A stretch of 11,928 nucleotides of DNA from positions 44,278 to 56,205 of the forward strand of contig DIWG01000017.1 of NCBI GenBank assembly GCA_002423465.1, read 5' to 3'. Below the pieces are notes generated by a model that saw only the letters and a program-made list of their open reading frames with translations, was not told the DNA's origin and searched no databases. Of the stretch, positions 1 through 7,616 are shown in pieces (the stretch's first letter is position 1; each line of letters begins with the position of its first letter). Position numbers and translations under genes: made by a program. The DNA comes from Syntrophaceae bacterium UBA6112. GTDB lineage: Bacteria > Desulfobacterota > Syntrophia > Syntrophales > UBA5619.

Positions 1-2144
1 CGGCAACGGAGGCGGCTTCCCGCAGATCCCGGATCGGCCTTGTCCTGAGCGGCGGGGGGGCGCGTGGTGCCGCCCATATCGGGGTCCTCAAGGTCCTGGA
101 GGAGTTGCGGGTCCCCGTGGATGCCATCGCCGGCACGAGCATGGGGGCGATCGTCGGCGGTTTCTACGCCGCGGGGAGCTCACCGGCGGAAATCGAGGCG
201 ATGGTCAACAGCATGGAGTGGAACGAGGCGTTCCGGGACCGTCCGCCGCTGGACGATCTTTCCTTCCGCCGGAAAGAGGACTCCTCCAACTATCTCATCA
301 AGTTCGATGCCGGCCTCCGGGAGGGAAATCTTACCCTGCCTCGCGGTTTCATCCAAGGGAATAACCTCTCGTTTATCCTGAAATCTCGACTGATCCACAC
401 GGCCCGAACGACTGATTTCAACCGTTTACGGATCCCCTTCCGGGCGGTCGCCATGGACATCGTGACGGGCGAGGCGGTTGTCCTTGGCAAGGGCGACCTG
501 GCGACGGCCATCCATGCCAGCATGTCGATCCCGGGGGTCTTCGCCCCGGTCGAGATGGACGGGCGGCTCCTCGTCGACGGCGGAATCGCCGACAACCTTC
601 CGATGGATGTGGTCCGATCGATGGGTGCCGACATCCTGATCGCCGTGAACATCGGCGCACCGCGCAGTACCCGCGAGAAGCTGACCTCGGCGATTATGAT
701 TACCGATCAGGTGATGAACATCGTCATCCAAAAGAACACGGACGCACAGATCGCAACGCTTGGAGAAAGGGATCTCCTCCTCCAGCCCGCACTCGGCGAC
801 ATAGGATCGAGTGATTTTGACAAAGCGCCGGAGGCGATCCGGATCGGGGAGGAGGAGGGGCTCCGGTCCGTGCCGCGTCTGGCCGGTCTCTCTTTGTCGC
901 CCGCGGCATATGACGCATGGCTTGCTGTACAGCGACAACAGCCCGTTGCACTCCCGGTTATCGCTGCGGTGGACGTCGACAACCGCTCTCCCATCGGGGA
1001 GGAGGTCATCCGGGCGCAGATCCGCACAAGACCGGGGGAATCCCTAAACCTGGAGACGCTTGATCAGGATCTCAAAAGGGTCTATGGCATCGACACCTTC
1101 GAGAAGGCCGATTTTCAACTCAGGGAAAAGGAGGGGCAGACCAGCCTTCTCATCGAGACGAGGGAAAAATCCTGGGGGCCGCACTACCTCCGGTTCGGGA
1201 TGAGTTTCGAGGACGACCTCAACGGCGGCGCAGGCTACAACATCTCTGCCGGCCTGACCAGCACGGCGCTCAATCGTCTGGGGGCGGAATGGCAAAACCT
1301 GATTCAGATCGGAGACACGCCCCGTTTCTTCTCTGAGTTCTACCAGCCGCTCGACGAATCCCTTCGTTACTTCATCGCCCCGCGCGTCGAATACAAGTCC
1401 TGGAACATCAACACCTTTTCAAAAGGAGGCATCCTCTCCCAGTACCGCGCCTCCGCAGTCGAGGCGGGTTTCGACATTGGCCGGCAGTTTGAAAACTGGG
1501 GGCAGCTCCGTCTCGGTCTCCGGCGTGGTTGGGGCAAGGTCGGGGTGCGCATCGGTCCTCCCGAACCGGAAGTCAAGTTCAACAGCGGTGCAGTCTTTAC
1601 CTCCTTTTCCTATAACCGCCTCGACAATTTCAATTTTCCCCACCGTGGAACGCATGTGGACATTATCTGGATGATTCCTCGGACAGAGCTGGGATCTGAT
1701 TTTTCGGGAAACGGCCTGGCGCTGGACTGGGTCTCGGCGAAGACCGCCGATCGGCACACGTTTCTGGCCGGGCTCTCCGTCCGGAGCGTCCTGAGCGGCG
1801 AGGCCCCCCTTCAGAACATCTATTCCTTGGGCGGCTTCCTCAACCTCTCCGGGTACGCCGCGAATGAACTGACCGGGCAGCATACGGGCATTGCCCGTCT
1901 GATCTACTACTACCGGCTCGCCAGCGCCGGCTTGGGGGAGTTTCACATGCCTCTCTACGCCGGGTTTTCGCTGGAGGCCGGGAACGCCTGGGCCACCCGG
2001 AGCGACATCTCCGGGCGAACGTTGATCTATGCGGGGAGTCTGCTGGTCGGTGCGGAGACCTACCTGGGACCCATCTACCTCGCCTACGGGCAGGCGGAGG
2101 GGGGGCACCGCTCCCTCTACCTCTACGTGGGGCATAAGTTCTGA
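1..2144 (+). CDS. Patatin-like phospholipase with POTRA and Omp85-type beta-barrel (PlpD-like, type Vd), 5' truncated
   Basis: The reading frame is open from base 3 to the TGA at 2142-2144 (713 codons visible). There is no in-frame ATG, GTG or TTG before 105, and a start at 105 would cut off the SGGGARGAAH oxyanion-hole motif (about 48-77), so the true start lies upstream. The patatin domain shows the GTSMG nucleophile elbow (catalytic Ser codon 138-140) and the DGGIADNLP motif with the second dyad residue (Asp codon 576-578). It is followed by a POTRA-like segment (about 945-1170) and a long stretch of alternating aromatic and polar strands ending YLYVGHKF. The terminal Phe is typical of outer-membrane barrels. 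This order matches Pseudomonas PlpD (about 730 aa), in which the barrel exports the lipase across the outer membrane. A lipid-hydrolysing role at or outside the outer membrane is inferred. A signal peptide should lie in the missing part. Confidence 0.92.
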   Translation, partial: ATEAASRRSRIGLVLSGGGARGAAHIGVLKVLEELRVPVDAIAGTSMGAIVGGFYAAGSSPAEIEAMVNSMEWNEAFRDRPPLDDLSFRRKEDSSNYLIKFDAGLREGNLTLPRGFIQGNNLSFILKSRLIHTARTTDFNRLRIPFRAVAMDIVTGEAVVLGKGDLATAIHASMSIPGVFAPVEMDGRLLVDGGIADNLPMDVVRSMGADILIAVNIGAPRSTREKLTSAIMITDQVMNIVIQKNTDAQIATLGERDLLLQPALGDIGSSDFDKAPEAIRIGEEEGLRSVPRLAGLSLSPAAYDAWLAVQRQQPVALPVIAAVDVDNRSPIGEEVIRAQIRTRPGESLNLETLDQDLKRVYGIDTFEKADFQLREKEGQTSLLIETREKSWGPHYLRFGMSFEDDLNGGAGYNISAGLTSTALNRLGAEWQNLIQIGDTPRFFSEFYQPLDESLRYFIAPRVEYKSWNINTFSKGGILSQYRASAVEAGFDIGRQFENWGQLRLGLRRGWGKVGVRIGPPEPEVKFNSGAVFTSFSYNRLDNFNFPHRGTHVDIIWMIPRTELGSDFSGNGLALDWVSAKTADRHTFLAGLSVRSVLSGEAPLQNIYSLGGFLNLSGYAANELTGQHTGIARLIYYYRLASAGLGEFHMPLYAGFSLEAGNAWATRSDISGRTLIYAGSLLVGAETYLGPIYLAYGQAEGGHRSLYLYVGHKF

Positions 2145-2294
2145 TTCCGGGCCACCCCAGAGTCAAGTCATTCATGAGTTCAACCATATAAAAATAAGAG
2201 GATGTTTTGCGAAATTGCCGTTTTAGTGCATGTACTTGATATCCAGAGTCTTTCGCCTGACAATGAGGGCATCTTGCGGGCAACCCTGTTTTGG

Positions 2295-2324
2295 TTGACA
2301 ACGGGGCGCCGCACCTGCTACCCT
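2295..2324 (+). promoter_or_regulatory. Predicted sigma70-type promoter with extended -10 for the glycosylglycerate operon
   Basis: A perfect -35 hexamer TTGACA (2295-2300) is followed by an 18-bp spacer and TACCCT (2319-2324). A TG at 2316-2317 forms the extended -10 (TGn) element. The -10 hexamer is weak (3 of 6), which the TGn motif could offset. Transcription would start near 2331 and leave a leader of about 135 nt before the preferred TTG start at 2467. Confidence 0.5.
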
Positions 2325-2350
2325 ATCGGCGGTAATGAACTTGTATACGA

Positions 2351-2364
2351 CTTCCGCAAGGAAG
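2351..2364 (+). other. Small leader hairpin with a GNRA (GCAA) loop
   Basis: CTTCC (2351-2355) and GGAAG (2360-2364) pair perfectly around a GCAA tetraloop, a stable RNA loop type. The hairpin lies about 20 nt after the predicted transcription start and about 100 nt before the coding start. It has no U-tract, so it is not a terminator. It could stabilise the 5' end or be chance. Confidence 0.3.
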
Positions 2365-2466
2365 CGCCCTTGCCTCGAAGGTCCATGGCCCCGCGAATCC
2401 GGCACGATGGTGAAAGTTAGCGGAATCGTCCCCGGCCGACGATGCACGATCCGACGGAGCATCCAC

Positions 2467-3321
2467 TTGAAACTCATCATTTTTACCGATCTTGACGGCA
2501 GCCTGCTCAACCATGGAGATTATTCCTTTGCAGAGGCGACACCCTCTCTCCGGAGGATCAAACAGTCCGGCATCCCCCTGATTATGACCACGAGCAAGAC
2601 CCGGCGGGAGGTAGAACCCTTGCAACGGGAAATGGGGATCAGGGAACCGGTGATCGTCGAAAACGGCGGCGGCATTTTTTTCCCGGCGGGATATCGAAAT
2701 TGGAGGATCGGGCAAGGTGAACAGGAGGATGATTATACGGTTATCCGTATTGGAACATCCTATCCCCGGGTTCGCGCTTTTCTTGAAAAAGTCGGCCCGC
2801 GGTTCGGTGTCAGGGGATTCGGCGACATGACGCCGGCTGAAATTGCCGGACTGACCGGGCTTCCGATGGAAAGGGCGGTTTTGGCCAGGGAACGGGAGTT
2901 TACCGAGCCTTTCATCATGGAAAGACCGGATGACATCGGACGGTTGAACGTTTTGGCGGAGGAGGAGGGTTTCAAGGTGACCCAGGGCGGTCGTTTTCAT
3001 CACTTGATAGGCATCGCCCAGGATAAGGGAAAAGCCGTACGAATGGTATGCGATATCTTCAAGGCCAATTCCGGAACGGCAACGAAGACCATCGGCCTCG
3101 GCGACAGTGAAAACGATTTGACGATGCTCGGGCAGGTGGACATTCCGGTTCTGATCCCCCGTCCGGGAAAGGGCTTTCTGGGTATCCGGCTGCCGGGATT
3201 GATCCGGGCGACGCAGGCGGGGGCCGGCGGTTGGAACGAAGTCGTACTGGGGCTCCTGAACAACGAGGATGAGATCACAACCAGAGATTGGCAATATAAA
3301 AAGCCAGGAGGGGAATTATGA
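2467..3321 (+). CDS. HAD-family mannosyl/glucosyl-3-phosphoglycerate phosphatase
   Basis: The likely role is to remove phosphate from a glycosyl-3-phosphoglycerate, the last step to a glycosylglycerate compatible solute in the cytoplasm. From the TTG at 2467 the protein has 284 aa, close to the family (E. coli YedP about 270). The HAD motifs are all present: DLDGS with nucleophile Asp8 and acid Asp10, the TTSKTRREVE segment typical of MPGP proteins near residue 40, the Lys of DKGKAV, and GLGDSENDL near the C-terminus. TTG is preferred because GGAG (2456-2459) sits 7 nt before it and the HAD fold begins at once (MKLIIFTDLDG). In-frame ATGs at 2335 and 2407 would add an unlikely Arg-rich tail, but 2407 cannot be excluded. 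The gene leads an operon and overlaps the next gene by 4 bp. The substrate sugar (mannose, glucose or a disaccharide) cannot be read from sequence. Confidence 0.85.
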   Translation: MKLIIFTDLDGSLLNHGDYSFAEATPSLRRIKQSGIPLIMTTSKTRREVEPLQREMGIREPVIVENGGGIFFPAGYRNWRIGQGEQEDDYTVIRIGTSYPRVRAFLEKVGPRFGVRGFGDMTPAEIAGLTGLPMERAVLAREREFTEPFIMERPDDIGRLNVLAEEEGFKVTQGGRFHHLIGIAQDKGKAVRMVCDIFKANSGTATKTIGLGDSENDLTMLGQVDIPVLIPRPGKGFLGIRLPGLIRATQAGAGGWNEVVLGLLNNEDEITTRDWQYKKPGGEL

Positions 3322-4574
3322 CAAAGATCACCCGTTTTTCAACGGCGCTGAGACCGCATGTCACGGCGAAGATTGAACAGCTCGGATATGCGGACATTGT
3401 CATCGGAATCCCCGCCTATTACAGTGGAGGGTCCATCGTCCACGTCATCAAAACGGTCGTCAAGGGGATCGAGCTGTACTATCCCCACTTGAGGGCGGTC
3501 ATCATGGTTTCGGACGGCGGATCGACCGACGATACGAGGGACCTGGCCCGCACGGTCGACCCAAAATCCTTCAATGTCGAAAGCATCGTCACCATCTACC
3601 GGGGCATTCCCGGCAAAGGGTCGGGATTGCGGGCGGCCTTTGAGGTGGCCGTCTTCCTCAAGGCCAGGGCCGTCGCCGTATTTGATTCGGACCTGCTGTC
3701 GATCACGCCGGAATGGATCCGTAATTTCCTGGACCCCGTCTTCAACGGCTACGACTATGTGGCGCCCTACTACAACCGTTACAAGCTCGACGGAACCATC
3801 ACGAACACCATCGCCTACAACCTGACGCGGGTGCTCTACGGCCAGCGGATCCGGCAGCCGATCGGGGGGGACTTCGGCATCTCCCCGGCGCTGGTCAAAT
3901 ACTACCTCAATCAGGATGTATGGGCCACGGACATTGCCAAATTCGGGATCGACATCTGGATGACCACGTCGGCCATTGTGGGAGGATTCCGGATCTGCCA
4001 GGCCAAACTGGGCGTCAAGCTCCATGACCACAAGGATCCTTCCGCCGATCTGGGCCCCATGTTTCGTCAGGTGGTGGGTACGACGTTCCAGTTGATGGAC
4101 CAGTACCACGACCACTGGGTGAAGATCGGAGGGTCGGTGGAGGTCCCCACCCTGGGAGAATTCGTTGGGCAGAGGGCGGAAGCGTTCGATATCGATCAGG
4201 CCAACCTCATCGCGTATTTCAAGGTCGGCATGAACAATTTCGGCGGCGTTTGGGGAAACATCATCGAAGAGGGCGACTTGAAGATCATCGAAAAACTCGC
4301 CGGGACCGAAAAAAGCGAGCAATTCCTCATGCCCATCGATACCTGGGTCCGGATCGTCTACCGGTATGCCGATGCCTTTCATCGAACCCCCCGGCAACGT
4401 TTCAAGGTCCTCGACACCTTGACCCCCCTCTACTACGGACGGGTGGGCTCCCTGGTCAACGAACTGCGGGACAAAACCCAGGAGGAGGCGGAGGATCATT
4501 TCGAACAAAACGCCCTGGTATTCGAGAAGATGAAGGGTTACCTGATCGAACTTTGGGAAACAAAGGAGGCGTAG
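3318..4574 (+). CDS. GT-A glycosyltransferase, glycosyl-3-phosphoglycerate synthase-like (candidate mannosylglucosyl-3-phosphoglycerate synthase)
   Basis: A 418-aa cytoplasmic enzyme with no membrane segment. It probably transfers a sugar from a nucleotide donor to a 3-phosphoglycerate-type acceptor. Visible GT-A features are the SDGGSTDDT nucleotide-binding segment (residues 65-73), PGKGSG (98-103), the metal-binding DSD (123-125), QPIGGDFG (180-187) and LHDHKDPSADLG (235-246), where a His often completes the metal site. The PGKG, DSD and late-His layout is that of GT81 glucosyl-3-phosphoglycerate synthases and GT78 mannosylglycerate synthases. The ATG overlaps the phosphatase stop as ATGA and follows a strong AGGAGGGG ribosome site (3306-3313). 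Lying between a phosphatase and a GpgS-like enzyme, it may add the second sugar (mannose onto glucosyl-3-phosphoglycerate, as MggA does in Petrotoga). That assignment is inference. Confidence 0.75.
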   Translation: MTKITRFSTALRPHVTAKIEQLGYADIVIGIPAYYSGGSIVHVIKTVVKGIELYYPHLRAVIMVSDGGSTDDTRDLARTVDPKSFNVESIVTIYRGIPGKGSGLRAAFEVAVFLKARAVAVFDSDLLSITPEWIRNFLDPVFNGYDYVAPYYNRYKLDGTITNTIAYNLTRVLYGQRIRQPIGGDFGISPALVKYYLNQDVWATDIAKFGIDIWMTTSAIVGGFRICQAKLGVKLHDHKDPSADLGPMFRQVVGTTFQLMDQYHDHWVKIGGSVEVPTLGEFVGQRAEAFDIDQANLIAYFKVGMNNFGGVWGNIIEEGDLKIIEKLAGTEKSEQFLMPIDTWVRIVYRYADAFHRTPRQRFKVLDTLTPLYYGRVGSLVNELRDKTQEEAEDHFEQNALVFEKMKGYLIELWETKEA

Positions 4575-4576
4575 AG

Positions 4577-5785
4577 ATGGCTGATTTCTGCCAGAACGGG
4601 GTCATTACGACCCTTCAGAAGTTGCGGGAAAGACCGCTGGACGAGATCGAAAGGGAACTCAAAACGATTGCGCGGAAGCGTAAAATGGTCCTTCTTCTGC
4701 CCGCCCTGGTGACGGAATTCGAAGGCACGGCCATGTCCAGGATCATCGACGAACTCAAAAAGGTGGATTATCTCGATCGGATCGTTCTTTCCCTGGATCG
4801 GGCCGATGAAAGCCAGTTCAAACGGGTCCGGCAGATCATGTCGGTCTTGCCGACGGACATGCAGGTGGTTTGGCATGACGGGCCGAGGATGCAGGCGCTC
4901 CGGAAGGAGCTGACGGCCGCGGAATTCAATCTGGAAAACCCGGGCAAGGGCCTGTCCGTCTGGATGTCTCTCGGATATATCCTTTCGGATCAGGACGTCT
5001 ACGCCATCGCCCTGCACGACTGCGACATCGTCAACTACCGACGGGAGATCTTGGCGCGGCTGATCTATCCCGTCGTCCACCCGGCCCTCAGCTTCGAATT
5101 CAGCAAAGGATACTACGCCAGGGTCACCGACAGGCTCTACGGACGGGTCACCCGGCTCTATTACACCCCCCTGATCCGCACCCTGAAACGGATCCTCGGA
5201 TACAACGCCTTCATCGAATACCTGGACAATTTCCGATACGCCCTTTCCGGGGAGTTTGCCTTCGACACCAGCCTCGCCCGGGGAATCCGCATATCGCCGA
5301 CGTGGGGGCTGGAGGTTTCGCTGCTCAGCGAGATCTATCAGAAGACCTCGGTCAACCGGATCTGCCAGGTTGAGATCATCGACACCTATGAGCACAAGCA
5401 CCAGATCCTGCGGAAAGGCAAGCCCACCGAGGGATTGATCCGCATGGCGACGGAGATCGGAAAGGCCCTGTTCCGGGTATTGAGCCAGGACGGCCTGGTG
5501 ATGAGCGACGCCTTTTTCCGGACCCTGCTGACGACCTATATCCAGGAGTCCCGAATCGCCATCGAAAAGTACCACGCCCTGGCCCTGCTCAACGGCCTCA
5601 CCTACGATCGGCACGAAGAGATTGAGGCGGTGGACGCCTTCGTCGGCGCCATGAAGCGGGCCATTGACGAATTCGTCGGCGATCCCATCGGCATTCCCAT
5701 GATGGCGGCCTGGGTCCGGGTTGAAGCGGCCATTCAGAATTTTTCAGAAAAACTGAAGGAAGCGGTGGAGGAGGATAACCGATAG
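4577..5785 (+). CDS. gpgS: Glucosyl-3-phosphoglycerate synthase-like glycosyltransferase
   Basis: This 402-aa protein resembles the bacterial/archaeal glucosyl-3-phosphoglycerate synthases (NDP-glucose + 3-phosphoglycerate). Motifs seen are LLPALVTEFEG (40-50), NPGKGLSVW (121-129), the metal-binding HDCD (147-150, Asp148 and Asp150), SGEFAFD (224-230), WGLEVSLLSE (243-252) and YEHKHQ (271-276). These correspond in order to the PGKG, DSD, LSGE, VEIGLL and late-His motifs of mycobacterial GpgS. The start at 4577 is fixed by an AAAGGAGG ribosome site (4562-4569) 7 nt upstream and by the 2-bp gap after the preceding TAG. An upstream in-frame extension to 4250 is just overlap with the previous gene. 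The C-terminus KLKEAVEEDNR is encoded by a 33-bp segment repeated near 9652. The gene symbol rests on family resemblance; donor and acceptor are not proven. Confidence 0.72.
   Translation: MADFCQNGVITTLQKLRERPLDEIERELKTIARKRKMVLLLPALVTEFEGTAMSRIIDELKKVDYLDRIVLSLDRADESQFKRVRQIMSVLPTDMQVVWHDGPRMQALRKELTAAEFNLENPGKGLSVWMSLGYILSDQDVYAIALHDCDIVNYRREILARLIYPVVHPALSFEFSKGYYARVTDRLYGRVTRLYYTPLIRTLKRILGYNAFIEYLDNFRYALSGEFAFDTSLARGIRISPTWGLEVSLLSEIYQKTSVNRICQVEIIDTYEHKHQILRKGKPTEGLIRMATEIGKALFRVLSQDGLVMSDAFFRTLLTTYIQESRIAIEKYHALALLNGLTYDRHEEIEAVDAFVGAMKRAIDEFVGDPIGIPMMAAWVRVEAAIQNFSEKLKEAVEEDNR
5753..5785 (+). repeat. Direct repeat copy 1 (33 bp, 3' end of gpgS-like gene)
   Basis: This segment codes the last residues (LKEAVEEDNR) and TAG stop of the glycosyltransferase. 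It matches 9652-9684 at 31 of 33 positions, with two G/A differences. The similarity ends exactly at the stop codon and, on the other side, at the preceding Lys codon, which is synonymous (AAA here, AAG in the other copy). Confidence 0.9.
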
Positions 5786-5822
5786 GTCGCACAAAGCGTT
5801 GAAAATAATGGGTTGTAAACAG

Positions 5823-5847
5823 GTCCGGCATGAAAGGGGATGCGGAC
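5823..5847. terminator. Possible terminator hairpin after the glycosyltransferase operon (weak)
   Basis: GTCC (5823-5826) + GCAT (5828-5831) pair with ATGC (5840-5843) + GGAC (5844-5847), with one bulged G and an 8-nt loop. A T-rich stretch (GTTTTGCTTT, about 5854-5863) follows only after seven intervening bases, so the fit to a Rho-independent terminator is poor. Confidence 0.3.
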
Positions 5848-5902
5848 AGGGCCGTTTTGCTTTGGTCACCGGCAGGCCGTAAATCGGGATTCTCAGCCTT
5901 CC

Positions 5903-5948
5903 GTTTGACGCCTATCGGCCTCACTCAACGCAGTTCGGCGTTTCAAAC
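5903..5948. repeat. Inverted repeat in the convergent gap between the gpgS-like gene and glgA
   Basis: GTTTGACGCC (5903-5912) pairs with GGCG (5937-5940) and TCAAAC (5943-5948), with a 2-nt bulge and a 24-nt loop. That gives a 10-bp stem. It lies between two converging genes and could serve as a transcription barrier for either strand. No strong U-tract follows. Confidence 0.4.
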
Positions 5949-6018
5949 TGGGGGCCGCGCACAGCGGGTAGCCGAATTGTGGCGTTAAGATATCCTGAGC
6001 GGGACGATTCGTGCATCG

Positions 6019-7521
6019 TCACGAAACATCATGTTCACGCCTCTTGTTGTTCGCCTCCATCGCCATTTCGAAAAAACATTCATACTCTTTGACCGATCGA
6101 TTCCAACTGAAATCCTGTTTCATAGCCTTCTTGCGAAGCATGTGCATATGATCCGGCCGGTCATAATAGGTGCTTACTGCCCAGCCGATCGTATAATACA
6201 GTGCATCAGCGGTATGATCCCAAAATTTAAACCCGGTGCCGTTCCCGGTGGATTCGCTATAATTTTCAACAGTATCATCAAGGCCGCCGGTGGCGCGCAC
6301 GATGGGCAACGTGCCGTACCGCAAAGAATACATCTGATTCAATCCGCAGGGTTCGTACAGCGAGGGCATGACAAAAAAATCGGCCCCCGCTTCAATGCTA
6401 TGGGCCAGTCCGTCATGAAAGCCGATATACGCGCCGATTTTCCCCGGGTAGCGCTCCGGCAAAGTTCTGAAATACCGCTCAAATTGTGGTTCGCCGCTGC
6501 CCAAAATCACGACCTGTACAACCATATTCGTGACGACGCGCTCAACAACCTCTTTCAGCAGGTGCACGCCTTTTTGCCGAGTGAGACGGCCGATGAAGCC
6601 GATGAGGGCAATCCGGGCCTTCTCTTCGAGATGAAATTGCCCCTGCAGATGAGTCTTGCATTTGACTTTCCCGGACAAATCCTCAACGGAATAGCGGGCG
6701 GGAATCAGCCTATCCCTTTCCGGCGACCAGGCATCATAATCAACGCCGTTGAGAATGCCCCGGAACTGTTCCCCTTTTTTCAAAATCGTGGGCGCCAGCC
6801 CGGGATCACCAACGGATGATTTCATCTCCCGCGCATAGGAGGGGCTTACAGTGTTCACTGCATCGGCGAAGTGAATGCCTGCTTTCAGAAAATTAATCCT
6901 GTCGTAATGCTCAAAAATATCAGGCAAGAAGCTCCGTGACGGCAGACCGAGCCATCGATCATGCAAAGCAGGGAAGATTCCCTGGTACGGGGCGTTGTGA
7001 ATCGTCAGCACGGAGGCAGACTTGCCCAATGAGGGATGGTTCCGGAACACTGTTTTCAGATAGGCGGGCGCCAAAGCCGTTTGCCAGTCATTCACCTGAA
7101 TGATGTCCGGCTTTAAATCCAGATCGATGATGAATTGCAGCGCGGCTTTACAGAAAAAACCAAACCGCCGGGAATTGTCCGGGTAGTCTTTATACTGTTG
7201 ATCATGATAGAAGCCCGTCCGGTGAAAAAAATCCTCATGCTCGATAAAGTAGAGCGGAACGTCCTCACTTGTCTCTGCATGGCGAACAGCGCACCAAACT
7301 TCGCCGATTCCCATGGTTACGCACATAGACGACAGCACGGTATGCAACACTATCGGGCTTTCTCTGATTTGACGGTAGAGTGGGAGCACAACACGCACGT
7401 CGTGCCCTTTTCGCTTGAGACCGGCAGCAAGAGACGCTACCATGTCGCCCAAACCTCCGGTCTTGGCAAAAGGGGAGAATTCCGAACTGACGATTACGAT
7501 GGAATAGGTTTGATTTGTCAT
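6019..7521 (-). CDS. glgA: Glycogen synthase (ADP-glucose type, GT5)
   Basis: It adds glucose from ADP-glucose (or a related nucleotide sugar) to the end of an alpha-1,4-glucan in the cytoplasm. The protein has 500 aa, normal for GlgA. GT5 landmarks are FAKTGGLGD (residues 18-26, Lys20 at the donor-binding loop), VNDWQTALAPAYL (143-155), IHNAPYQG with His175, FLKAG (211-215), GRLTRQKG (311-318) and SLYEPCGLNQ (387-396) with the catalytic Glu390, then YGTLPIVRATGGL. The ATG at 7521 is chosen because AGGA (7529-7532, read on the minus strand) is 7 nt upstream. ATG at 7551 and 7593 would only add an unrelated tail. It is transcribed against its neighbours, and no glgB, glgC or other glg gene is nearby. 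Parts are visibly A+T-richer than flanking genes (for example about 6061-6120), which may hint at a different origin. Confidence 0.93.
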   Translation of the reverse strand: MTNQTYSIVIVSSEFSPFAKTGGLGDMVASLAAGLKRKGHDVRVVLPLYRQIRESPIVLHTVLSSMCVTMGIGEVWCAVRHAETSEDVPLYFIEHEDFFHRTGFYHDQQYKDYPDNSRRFGFFCKAALQFIIDLDLKPDIIQVNDWQTALAPAYLKTVFRNHPSLGKSASVLTIHNAPYQGIFPALHDRWLGLPSRSFLPDIFEHYDRINFLKAGIHFADAVNTVSPSYAREMKSSVGDPGLAPTILKKGEQFRGILNGVDYDAWSPERDRLIPARYSVEDLSGKVKCKTHLQGQFHLEEKARIALIGFIGRLTRQKGVHLLKEVVERVVTNMVVQVVILGSGEPQFERYFRTLPERYPGKIGAYIGFHDGLAHSIEAGADFFVMPSLYEPCGLNQMYSLRYGTLPIVRATGGLDDTVENYSESTGNGTGFKFWDHTADALYYTIGWAVSTYYDRPDHMHMLRKKAMKQDFSWNRSVKEYECFFEMAMEANNKRREHDVS

Positions 7522-7561
7522 TGGTTTTTCCTGTGTATCCGTACCTGACATTCGCAAATTC

Positions 7562-7592
7562 TGCAAGGAGGAAACCCGGCGAACTCCTTGCA
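7562..7592. promoter_or_regulatory. Perfect 9-bp inverted repeat, candidate operator in the glgA / GNAT-deacetylase intergenic region
   Basis: TGCAAGGAG (7562-7570) and CTCCTTGCA (7584-7592) are perfect reverse complements separated by 13 nt. The right arm overlaps the -35 element of the predicted promoter at 7588-7616. A third, one-base-longer half-site CTCCCTTGCA occurs at 7640-7649, downstream of the predicted start. The arrangement suggests a repressor site, though a hairpin function is also possible. Confidence 0.45.
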
Positions 7593-7616
7593 ATACCCAT
7601 CCTGCGATGCTATACG
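7588..7616 (+). promoter_or_regulatory. Predicted promoter for the GNAT-deacetylase gene
   Basis: TTGCAA (7588-7593), an exact 17-bp spacer, then TATACG (7611-7616) preceded by TG at 7608-7609 (extended -10). Each hexamer matches 4 of 6. A start near 7623 would exclude the most upstream ATG (7607) and supports the later ATG at 7658 or 7694. Confidence 0.4.

Larger units (their letters stand above)
2145..2466. other. Intergenic region upstream of the glycosylglycerate operon
   Basis: This stretch of 322 bases separates the patatin gene from the phosphatase gene. I see an AT-rich patch near 2185-2200, a sigma70-like promoter at 2295-2324 and a short GCAA-loop hairpin at 2351-2364. I find no convincing terminator after the patatin gene. 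A 72-codon open frame at 2202-2420 has no usable ribosome site and runs through the promoter, so I do not call it a gene. Confidence 0.6.

Noticed and set aside
2202..2420. Possible 72-codon small gene between the patatin and phosphatase genes
   Set aside because: Its ATG directly abuts the only purine-rich stretch, so there is no usable ribosome-site spacing. It runs through the predicted promoter and shows no domain.
2323..3294. 323-codon minus-strand open frame opposite the HAD phosphatase
   Set aside because: The plus-strand frame holds all HAD motifs; the antisense product shows none.
3339..4508. 389-codon open frame on the minus strand opposite the 418-aa glycosyltransferase
   Set aside because: It lies wholly antisense to a gene with clear GT-A motifs. 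Its sequence is rich in Asp, Val, Gly and Arg with no domain, as expected for a mirror frame of G+C-rich coding DNA.
4538..5614. 358-codon minus-strand open frame opposite the gpgS-like gene
   Set aside because: Same reason: antisense shadow without recognisable motifs or ribosome site.
6003..6020. Perfect 6-bp inverted repeat (GACGAT / ATCGTC) overlapping the glgA stop
   Set aside because: Too short, and no T-run follows on either strand, so I do not call it a terminator.
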